This document shows positions 1-4,539 of a stretch of DNA of 7,232 bases, piece after piece (positions within the stretch are counted from its first letter, which is position 1; every line of letters starts with the position of its first letter). The stretch is from the NCBI GenBank assembly GCA_027046415.1, contig JALTYW010000155.1:4867-12098 (forward strand), in the 5' to 3' direction. The notes beneath the pieces are model-generated. The model was not told the origin of the DNA. It saw only the letters and a program-made list of their open reading frames with translations, and searched no databases. A program made the position numbers and the translations under genes. This stretch comes from Sulfurovum sp. Lineage in GTDB: Bacteria > Campylobacterota > Campylobacteria > Campylobacterales > Sulfurovaceae.

Positions 1-46
1 CGACAGCCTCATCGATGCTCATACGTTTTGTCATATTCATTGTCAT
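1..46 (-). CDS. Unidentified gene, first 15 codons only (possibly menaquinone enzyme MqnC)
   Basis: Only the N-terminus is inside the window; the gene runs off the left edge. The visible residues read MTMNMTKRMSIDEAV. The ATG at 46-44 is chosen over the later in-frame ATGs because a Shine-Dalgarno-like AAGGGTG (59-53 on this strand) lies about 6 nt upstream. The segment KRMSIDEAV resembles, from memory, the start of cyclic dehypoxanthinyl futalosine synthase (MqnC), a radical SAM enzyme of the futalosine menaquinone pathway used by Campylobacterota. Fifteen residues cannot establish this, and a MoeA-like start would look similar. It follows nusB on the same strand after a 118-nt gap holding inverted palindromes, so it may be co-transcribed or have its own promoter in that gap. 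That a gene starts here is likely; its identity is a guess. Confidence 0.55.
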   Translation of the reverse strand, partial: MTMNMTKRMSIDEAV

Positions 47-59
47 CTATTTCACCCTT

Positions 60-154
60 GTAGGGTGTTGTACCCTCACAACACCACATAGTTTGTATTC
101 CATAATAGCCTCAATACGTAAATAACAGCATGTTGTAATGGTACAACACCCTAC
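60..154. repeat. Inverted pair of GTAG-headed REP-like palindromes (REPIN-like)
   Basis: This occupies most of the 118-bp gap between nusB and the next gene. The outer ends are a perfect 15-bp inverted repeat: GTAGGGTGTTGTACC at 60-74 and its reverse complement at 140-154. Each end is also a small hairpin headed by GTAG. On the left, GTAG (60-63) is followed by GGTGTTGT, a 6-nt loop and ACAACACC (64-85), an 8-bp perfect stem. On the right, read on the minus strand, GTAG (154-151) is followed by a 7-bp stem plus a G-U pair (149-130) with a 4-nt loop. A GTAG head joined to a palindrome, in inverted pairs, is the known layout of REP elements mobilised by RAYT (IS200-like) transposases. No transposase is in the window. 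No U-tract follows the hairpins, so a terminator role is not supported. Confidence 0.7.
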
Positions 155-164
155 TTTCTACCTG

Positions 165-557
165 CTATTTCCCAATCGCATCCAACACACCGTTGATGAA
201 CTTCGGTGACTTGTCATCTGCAAGCGCTTTGGCAAGTTCGACAGCTTCATTGATGATGATAGCCCGGTCTGTTTTTGCCACAAGAATCTCATAGGCACCA
301 AGACGCAAAATAGCCTTTTCTACCTTTCCAATGCTCTCATAATCCCAATCGGTCAGATGTTTCTCTATCTCTTTGTCTATCATATCCAGGTTTTCGATGG
401 TGCCGTTAAAAAGCTGATGGGAGAACTCACGCTGTTTGTTTCGGATCTTGTCCTCTTCTAAAATCTCATCAGAGAATTTCGCGATATTTTCATTGCCGAG
501 GTCGTAGGCATAAAGCAGCCCAACCACAGCAGTACGTGCCTGATGTCGTGTTGCCAT
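165..557 (-). CDS. nusB: Transcription antitermination factor NusB
   Basis: NusB binds boxA RNA together with ribosomal protein S10 (NusE) and supports antitermination of rRNA operons. The 130-aa product has the usual family length and is a single helical NusB domain. It has the N-terminal RNA-binding pattern RHQARTAVVGLLYAYD (residues 4-19), the core ILRLGAYEIL (83-92), and the closing INEAVELAK (102-110) with FINGVLD (120-126). Its ATG overlaps the ribH stop codon by one base (TAATG at 559-555), so translation is probably coupled. A GGAGAG ribosome-binding site (571-566) lies inside the end of ribH, 8 nt from the start. Pairing of ribH and nusB is common in bacteria. In Campylobacter jejuni, from memory, pyrF follows nusB, but the start of the downstream gene here does not look like PyrF. 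Confidence 0.97.
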   Translation of the reverse strand: MATRHQARTAVVGLLYAYDLGNENIAKFSDEILEEDKIRNKQREFSHQLFNGTIENLDMIDKEIEKHLTDWDYESIGKVEKAILRLGAYEILVAKTDRAIIINEAVELAKALADDKSPKFINGVLDAIGK

Positions 558-1024
558 TAGTTCAACTCTCCATAGAGATTGATCAGTTCGATCAGACTTA
601 CCATCGCTTCAGCACCCTTGTTACCTGCTTTGGTACCTGCACGCTCGATCGCCTGCTCGATGCTGTCAACGGTCAGCACACCAAAAGTTGCCGGTTTTCC
701 ATGCTTGAGTGTAACATTTGCCACCCCTTTGGTCGCTTCGGCAGAGACATAGTCAAAATGCGGTGTCGCACCTCTGATGACCGCACCCAAACAACAGATG
801 GCATCATACTTGCCCGAAGCGAGTGCCTTGTCAAGTGCAAATGGAATCTCAAATGCACCCGGTACCAAAATAAGATCAAGATCCTCAGGGTCTCCCCCAT
901 GTCTTGCATAGGCATCCTTCGCACCCTCTACCAGTCTGTCAGTGATGAAGTGGTTAAAGCGTGCATTGATGATCGCCACTTTTTTGCTTTTGTCAACCGA
1001 AAGGTTTCCTTCTACAATTTTCAT
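557..1024 (-). CDS. ribH: 6,7-dimethyl-8-ribityllumazine synthase (riboflavin pathway)
   Basis: RibH condenses 5-amino-6-ribitylaminouracil with 3,4-dihydroxy-2-butanone 4-phosphate to give 6,7-dimethyl-8-ribityllumazine, the penultimate step to riboflavin, in the cytoplasm. The 155-aa protein has typical length and all family signatures: ARFN (residues 21-24), VPGAFEIP (54-61), [15 protein letters not shown] (80-94) with the likely catalytic His89, FGVLT (114-118), and [10 protein letters not shown] (128-137), where Arg128 should contact the substrate phosphate. A clear AAGGA ribosome-binding site lies just before the ATG at 1024-1022. It is 62 nt downstream of kdsA, a gap filled partly by a short tandem repeat, and overlaps nusB by one base. 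No FMN riboswitch-like leader fits in the gap upstream, so regulation is probably that of the operon. Confidence 0.98.
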   Translation of the reverse strand: MKIVEGNLSVDKSKKVAIINARFNHFITDRLVEGAKDAYARHGGDPEDLDLILVPGAFEIPFALDKALASGKYDAICCLGAVIRGATPHFDYVSAEATKGVANVTLKHGKPATFGVLTVDSIEQAIERAGTKAGNKGAEAMVSLIELINLYGELN

Positions 1025-1054
1025 ATTTATCCTTCGTCTAATTTTTGTATTTTT

Positions 1055-1086
1055 CCCTTAAGCCTTAAACCTCAACCCTTAATCCT
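1055..1086. repeat. Degenerate about 7-nt tandem repeat between kdsA and ribH
   Basis: The intercistronic gap contains successive units reading, on the plus strand, CCCTTAA (1055-1061), GCCTTAAA (1062-1069), CCTCAA (1070-1075), CCCTTAA (1076-1082) and TCCT (1083-1086). The last unit touches the kdsA stop codon. On the transcribed strand this becomes a series of TTAAGG or GAGG units that each resemble a Shine-Dalgarno core. The true ribH ribosome-binding site (AAGGA, about 1033-1029) lies outside the array. The function is unknown; it may be a simple-sequence expansion. Confidence 0.6.
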
Positions 1087-1887
1087 CTATTCCACAATAG
1101 AGCGAATGGCATCAATCTGCTCGATCAAGCTGTCAAGTTTTTGCAATTGTATCATATTCGGCCCGTCACTCAAAGCGATGCTTGGGTCAAAGTGCGTTTC
1201 AAAGAAGAAACCATCTACCCCTACCGCTGCCGCTGCACGTGAGAGATACGGTACAAAACTGCTGTCACCGCCGCTGCTTGCCCCACCGCTTGCAGGCATC
1301 TGTACCGAGTGTGTCGCATCGAATACCACAGGGGCGAACTGACGCATGGTTACCAGACCACGCATATCGACCACCAGATTGCCGTACCCAAAGGTCGTAC
1401 CACGCTCTGTCAGCCACACACGGTACTTCTGCGCATTTTCATAGCTGACTTCACCGTCAAATCCGCGTGTTTTAAGCACTTTGGCGACAGAGTGTTCCAT
1501 CGCTGCAGGAGCAAGGAACTGCCCCTTTTTGATATTAACCACCGCATCGGTCTTTGCCGCAGCGACCAAAAGGTCTGTCTGACGGCATAAAAAAGCAGGA
1601 ATCTGCAGCACATCAGCCACCTCAGCCGCTGCTGCGGGCTGGGTGTAGTCATGCACATCGGTCAGAATCTTGTAGCCAAACTGCTCTTTGACCTCGGAGA
1701 GCATCTTGAGCCCCTCTTCAAGCCCCGGTCCTCTAAAACTGTCAAGGCTGGTACGGTTGGCTTTGTCAAAACTCGCCTTAAAATAGAAATCTTTGGTACA
1801 GTCATCATGGTATTTCCCCAGTGACTCAGCAATACGCATGACATTGTCACGGCTCTCCAGTACACACGGTCCTGCAATCAGTATCAT
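1087..1887 (-). CDS. kdsA: 3-deoxy-8-phosphooctulonate (KDO-8-P) synthase, metal-dependent type
   Basis: KdsA condenses phosphoenolpyruvate with arabinose 5-phosphate to make KDO 8-phosphate for the lipopolysaccharide inner core, so the host is Gram-negative. The 266-aa TIM-barrel protein shows AGPCVLES (residues 5-12), [11 protein letters not shown] (37-47), GPGLEEGL (53-60), TDVHD (76-80), [12 protein letters not shown] (95-106), KKGQFLAP (120-127), [10 protein letters not shown] (161-170) and FDATHSVQ (189-196). Cys8, where the metal-free E. coli class has Asn, marks the metal-dependent class. The other ligands would be His193, Glu230 and Asp241, with the same 37- and 11-residue spacings as in the Aquifex enzyme. 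The ATG lies 3 nt after the transporter stop, and its AAGGA ribosome-binding site overlaps that stop codon, indicating tight coupling. Confidence 0.98.
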   Translation of the reverse strand: MILIAGPCVLESRDNVMRIAESLGKYHDDCTKDFYFKASFDKANRTSLDSFRGPGLEEGLKMLSEVKEQFGYKILTDVHDYTQPAAAAEVADVLQIPAFLCRQTDLLVAAAKTDAVVNIKKGQFLAPAAMEHSVAKVLKTRGFDGEVSYENAQKYRVWLTERGTTFGYGNLVVDMRGLVTMRQFAPVVFDATHSVQMPASGGASSGGDSSFVPYLSRAAAAVGVDGFFFETHFDPSIALSDGPNMIQLQKLDSLIEQIDAIRSIVE

Positions 1888-1890
1888 CGG

Positions 1891-2799
1891 TTATCCTTGT
1901 GGTTTCTCTTTGATCAGGGCAACGATCAGCCCTGAGAGTATGACCAATATTATACCCAAAACTGTCCAAATATCCGGTATAGGGTCACCAAGGGCGATAC
2001 CAATGAACATCCCAAAGACGATGTTGGTATAGCTGATGGTACCGACAATCCCCGCTTTGGTCAGTTCGTACGCTTTGGTCATCAGAAGTTGTGAGAGTGT
2101 AGCACTCGTACCTACCATCACGATAAAGAGCCACTGCCACCCCTTCGGCATCACAAAAGGAGCGATGATCCAGTCCCACTCCTGCGAGACCTCCGCCACA
2201 CTGCCTATTGCCATAAAGAGCAGTGGTCCCAGTGTACCGACCAGCATAAAACTCATCACAATGGCACGGGTATCGTAATAGCGGCGAAGCTCACGTATGG
2301 AGGTGTAGGCAAGTGCCGCACCGATACCGGAGAAGATCCCCAGTATGTCGTATTTGTCAAAGCCGCCATTTTCAGGCTGTGCGATTAGGACAATCCCCAT
2401 AAAGCCCAAAATCAGAGCGATGATGGCACTCCAGTGCAGCTTTTCATGTAAGAAAAGCCAAGCAAAAAATGCCACAAAAAGCGGTGAGGTTTTGTTGTAG
2501 GTGATCGCTTCACCCAGCGGGATCTTGCCCATAATGTAAAAGTATGCCAGCAGTGCCAAAAAGCCCATCGCTCCTCTAAAAAAGAGCAGCAGCGGTTTGC
2601 CGCCTTCTTGCTTGAGAGGTACTCTCCAGATAGCCAGTGCAATGATCACCACACCAAAGACATTACGGAAAAAGGTTACTTCCAGTGCTGGAAGCTGCTG
2701 GGTAAGTACCTTGGCAAAACCGCCCATCACCGCAAAGGTCAGCGATGCCAGCAGCATCAGTACAATACCCCGGTCAAGATTTTTAATAGTCTGTTTCAT
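1891..2799 (-). CDS. EamA/DMT-family inner-membrane transporter, substrate unknown
   Basis: This is a 302-aa polytopic protein with about ten hydrophobic segments (roughly residues 10-30, 41-59, 70-90, 97-117, 123-141, 151-168, 179-200, 220-240, 250-270 and 277-296). They are arranged as two EamA repeats (about 13-140 and 151-296), the standard drug/metabolite transporter layout. The end of repeat 1 has the typical pattern of a TSPLFVAFFAWLFLHEK stretch (104-120) followed by LGFMGIVLIA (131-140). It is the first gene of the block leading into kdsA, ribH and nusB; a membrane protein in this position is also recalled in C. jejuni. Some DMT proteins, such as RibN, carry riboflavin, so the ribH context makes a flavin substrate conceivable, but nothing in the sequence shows it. 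The start at 2799 lacks a G-rich ribosome-binding site and sits at the end of a heptamer repeat. Confidence 0.93.
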   Translation of the reverse strand: MKQTIKNLDRGIVLMLLASLTFAVMGGFAKVLTQQLPALEVTFFRNVFGVVIIALAIWRVPLKQEGGKPLLLFFRGAMGFLALLAYFYIMGKIPLGEAITYNKTSPLFVAFFAWLFLHEKLHWSAIIALILGFMGIVLIAQPENGGFDKYDILGIFSGIGAALAYTSIRELRRYYDTRAIVMSFMLVGTLGPLLFMAIGSVAEVSQEWDWIIAPFVMPKGWQWLFIVMVGTSATLSQLLMTKAYELTKAGIVGTISYTNIVFGMFIGIALGDPIPDIWTVLGIILVILSGLIVALIKEKPQG

Positions 2800-2824
2800 T
2801 TTTCATTTTTAACTTTTAATTTTA
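2797..2824. repeat. Four-unit heptamer repeat forming the transporter's 5' leader and start codon
   Basis: Read on the plus strand, the four 7-nt units are CATTTTT (2797-2803), CATTTTT (2804-2810), AACTTTT (2811-2817) and AATTTTA (2818-2824). The first two are identical. On the transcribed minus strand each identical unit ends in ATG, so the array contains the transporter start (2799-2797) and an out-of-frame ATG 7 nt upstream (2806-2804). That upstream ATG opens a 7-codon frame ending in TAA inside the gene. No Shine-Dalgarno site is present in the array. Confidence 0.6.
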
Positions 2825-2831
2825 TCGCGGA

Positions 2832-2840
2832 AGTGTAGCA
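2832..2840 (-). promoter_or_regulatory. Candidate extended -10 promoter for the transporter-kdsA-ribH-nusB block
   Basis: The minus strand reads TGCTACACT, an extended -10 (TGn followed by TACACT). Transcription would start near 2825, giving a leader of about 25 nt made almost wholly of the heptamer repeat. No good -35 is visible, which is usual for Campylobacterota sigma-70 promoters. It lies back to back with the promoter candidate for the small plus-strand gene. Confidence 0.45.
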
Positions 2841-2848
2841 TATTTGGG

Positions 2849-2854
2849 TAAAAT
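2849..2854 (+). promoter_or_regulatory. Candidate -10 element for a leaderless small gene
   Basis: TAAAAT ends 6 nt before the ATG at 2861. With normal -10 spacing, transcription would begin at or within a base of the start codon. No Shine-Dalgarno sequence is present just upstream of the ATG (AATTGCAGC), which agrees with a leaderless transcript. Confidence 0.45.
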
Positions 2855-2860
2855 TGCAGC

Positions 2861-3121
2861 ATGAACACTAGTGACTTTTACACCAAACTCCTCGCCCTAC
2901 CTGATGGCGCCTCCTATATCCGGTATACAGACCGGCGCTATCTCCTGCGCAAAGAGACGCTGCTTGAGGGAAAACTGATCATACTCTACGCCGAAGCACT
3001 CGGAGACAACGATATCGTCAGCGGAAACTACTACCCTACCATCAAACAGGGTACGCTCAAACCGTGTGAGATGAGTGATGCAAAAGTAATCGATTTTGTA
3101 TGCAACGCTACTGTGCTGTAA
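2861..3121 (+). CDS. Small conserved-looking protein of unknown function (86 aa)
   Basis: I do not recognise a domain. The protein is soluble-looking, with no signal peptide or membrane segment. It has an Arg/Tyr-rich patch YIRYTDRRYLLRKE (residues 19-32), a likely strand-helix segment around GKLIILYAEALG (37-48), and a Tyr/Gly-rich stretch NDIVSGNYYPTIKQG (49-63). Its codon choice, with many C- and G-ending codons, matches the neighbouring genes, and no better frame competes over 2861-3107. It starts 61 bp from the divergent transporter gene, seems to have its promoter immediately at the start codon, and ends in a 14-nt tail-to-tail overlap with the FAH-family gene. A real gene is likely; I assign no function. 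Confidence 0.75.
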   Translation: MNTSDFYTKLLALPDGASYIRYTDRRYLLRKETLLEGKLIILYAEALGDNDIVSGNYYPTIKQGTLKPCEMSDAKVIDFVCNATVL

Positions 3122-3716
3122 AACAACTCTCTACCAGCACACGCCCCTCTGCAATGATTTGGGCACGCACCGTATCACCTCTTTTGTAAGTCGTTACCCC
3201 TTTGGGTGTACCGCTCATAATGATGTCATTCTTTTCAATCTGCATAAAGGTTGTGATCTCATCTACAATCTGCTTCGGTTTGTAGATCATAAGAGCATGT
3301 GTTGCATGCTGCTGAAGTTTTCCATTGAGATAGAGTTTCATCTCCAGTCTCTCCATAGCACCTGTAAAGGGGACAAAGGTTCCAAAGACCGCCGACCCGT
3401 CAAACGCCTTTGCACGCTCCCACGGCAATCCTTTCGTTTTGAGATAGTTCTGCACACCTGCTTTGGTCAGATCAAGCCCGAATCCTACCCCTGCTATATT
3501 ACCACTGCGCATGAGAAACGAGATCTCCCCTTCAAACCGGCAATCCTCCTGGAAAAACTGAAGAGTCTCACTGACGGCACTGTTTGGTTTGTTAAAGAGC
3601 ACCATCTCTTCAGGCACTTCGTTACCAAGCTCGTGAATATGCTCGACATAGTTTCTGCCGACACAGATGATCTTGGAAGGAACTACCCTCTCATTGCCAA
3701 ACTGAACTGTTTTCAT
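3108..3716 (-). CDS. Fumarylacetoacetate hydrolase (FAH)-family enzyme, short form
   Basis: This cytoplasmic metal-dependent family acts on acylpyruvates, oxaloacetate or related 2-keto acids. The exact substrate cannot be read here. The frame is open up to 3758, but the ATG at 3716 is preferred: it has a perfect AGGAGG site 6 nt upstream and starts just before the conserved region, giving 202 aa. Family features are KIICVGRNYVEHIHELG (residues 15-31), EEMVLFNKP (36-44), the metal-binding pair Glu62-x-Glu64 in FEGEIS, GLDLT with the third ligand Asp82, LPWERAKAFD (97-106) and SGTPKGV (168-174). The usual His before the E-x-E pair is absent. Glu64 to Asp82 is 18 residues, against 29 by my count in E. 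coli YcgM, so a helical segment is shortened. It is co-transcribed with the upstream secreted-protein gene. Confidence 0.93.
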   Translation of the reverse strand: MKTVQFGNERVVPSKIICVGRNYVEHIHELGNEVPEEMVLFNKPNSAVSETLQFFQEDCRFEGEISFLMRSGNIAGVGFGLDLTKAGVQNYLKTKGLPWERAKAFDGSAVFGTFVPFTGAMERLEMKLYLNGKLQQHATHALMIYKPKQIVDEITTFMQIEKNDIIMSGTPKGVTTYKRGDTVRAQIIAEGRVLVESCFTAQ

Positions 3717-3722
3717 TACATA

Positions 3723-3728
3723 CCTCCT
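3723..3728 (-). promoter_or_regulatory. Strong ribosome-binding site that sets the FAH-family start
   Basis: The minus strand reads TAGGAGGT, where the TAG is the stop codon of the upstream DUF3108 gene. AGGAGG is a full Shine-Dalgarno match, 6 nt from the ATG at 3716. Its overlap with the preceding stop suggests coupled translation and argues against the longer upstream start at 3758. Confidence 0.85.
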
Positions 3729-4473
3729 ACTCTTTTCTGACTGCACGGATATCCCCAAAAAGGATCAAATCTTTCAACAGTGCCTGCTGTGTAATACCGT
3801 CTTTGCCTACTGCAAGCTCCAGCCGCCCCTCTTTGCTCATAAAGATCTTCTGGTGGATCACCACCGTAGCATACCAGTCAGCCCCTTTGCCAAGGTCTTT
3901 CCTGTAAGCAGACAAAGAAGCGGCATCGGGCACGATGATGCTGACCTTGCCACGCTGCTTCTCCGCACCGACCGCATGAAAGGTGTAGGTGCCTGCTTGG
4001 TGTTTGTCCTCTATCAGCCTGTCAAGGTTGAAATAGAGTGTCAATAGGTCGTCTGTTGAAAAAAAGTCAAGTGTCTGCTGCTGTTTGTCTGCCAGTTTGC
4101 CGTGTTTGTACTTCATATAGGTTTTATAAACCTTGTGGTGTACCCTGTCTATTGTGTAACTTTTGACAACTTTTGTCTGGCGATACGCCCTTGTCACTGC
4201 ATACAGTCGGCTGACAAGCAGCCCATGCTCGATCACACCTTCTGAGTGATGGTGCTCTTTTCTGCCCCCGCTCAGGGTCTTTGCCACCCCTGTTGCCGCG
4301 AGGGAAATGTCTATCGTATAGATACCCTGCTGCTTTTTCAGAACAGCTCTCGCTGTACCGATTGTGCCAAATATCCCGTAACTGACATCATACACTGCCC
4401 TGATGGTCTCAGCCTGTACCAGAGAGAACGGCAGTACCATTAAGCCCAGAAGCGCTATAATTGACTTCATCAT
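3727..4473 (-). CDS. Secreted DUF3108-family protein, function unknown
   Basis: The predicted 248-aa precursor begins MMKSIIALLGLMVLPF and has a clear Sec signal peptide: basic N-terminus, hydrophobic core, and a likely signal peptidase I cut after VQA at residue 21. The mature part, from YDVSYGIFGTIGTARA (residues 28-43) through an SLAATGVAKTLSGG stretch (57-70) to a DDLLTLYFNL stretch (141-150), looks like DUF3108, a beta-rich periplasmic or envelope family without a firm function. The frame stays open to 4878, but that extension would run antisense through the channel gene. The ATG at 4473 has a GGAGGT site 8 nt upstream and starts the signal peptide. It heads a two-gene operon, with its stop only 10 nt from the FAH-family start. 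The mature protein is rich in Lys and His (for example HHH at 74-76). Confidence 0.88.
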   Translation of the reverse strand: MMKSIIALLGLMVLPFSLVQAETIRAVYDVSYGIFGTIGTARAVLKKQQGIYTIDISLAATGVAKTLSGGRKEHHHSEGVIEHGLLVSRLYAVTRAYRQTKVVKSYTIDRVHHKVYKTYMKYKHGKLADKQQQTLDFFSTDDLLTLYFNLDRLIEDKHQAGTYTFHAVGAEKQRGKVSIIVPDAASLSAYRKDLGKGADWYATVVIHQKIFMSKEGRLELAVGKDGITQQALLKDLILFGDIRAVRKE

Positions 4474-4481
4474 AAATAGAT

Positions 4482-4487
4482 ACCTCC
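4482..4487 (-). promoter_or_regulatory. Ribosome-binding site that sets the DUF3108 start
   Basis: The minus strand reads GGAGGT, 8 nt before the ATG at 4473 and 11 nt before the adjacent in-frame ATG at 4470. This supports 4473 as the start and the signal peptide as the true N-terminus. Confidence 0.8.
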
Positions 4488-4493
4488 ATAAAA

Positions 4494-4519
4494 ACAATAC
4501 TATTGTACAGTACGATCGT
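4494..4519. promoter_or_regulatory. Palindrome cluster in the divergent DUF3108/channel promoter region
   Basis: The 66-bp divergent gap holds ACAATA-C-TATTGT (4494-4506), a perfect 6-bp dyad with a 1-nt centre, and ACGATCGT (4512-4519), a perfect 8-bp palindrome. Two GTAC sites (4505-4508 and 4510-4513) lie in and between them. On the minus strand the first dyad contains TACAAT (4507-4502), a candidate -10 for the DUF3108 operon. The position suits an operator controlling one or both divergent genes. No known regulator site is recognised. Confidence 0.4.
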
Positions 4520-4539
4520 GGATAAAAAGAAGAGGAAAT

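Noticed and set aside
102..107. Possible minus-strand -10 (TATTAT) between the two palindromes
   Set aside because: It has no TGn extension and no convincing -35, so it is too weak to list as a promoter, though it could drive the gene at 46.
60..154. Palindromes after nusB as an intrinsic terminator
   Set aside because: No run of U follows either hairpin on the transcribed strand, and the stems are AT/GC mixed with GTAG heads typical of REP elements.
60..154. Repeats as a CRISPR array or transposon ends
   Set aside because: There are only two inverted units, with no regular spacers, no target-site duplication seen, and no transposase or cas gene in the window.
536..1342. 268-codon plus-strand open frame opposite ribH and the end of kdsA
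   Set aside because: It is antisense to two well-conserved genes. Its product is rich in Cys, Ser and Arg, without recognisable domains, as expected of a shadow frame.
3096..3740. 214-codon plus-strand open frame over the FAH-family gene
   Set aside because: It is the opposite strand of a gene with clear family motifs; the translation has no recognisable features.
3717..3758. Longer FAH-family start at 3758 adding 14 residues
   Set aside because: It would overlap the end of the DUF3108 gene and lacks a ribosome-binding site as good as the AGGAGG before 3716. The added residues lie outside the family's conserved region.
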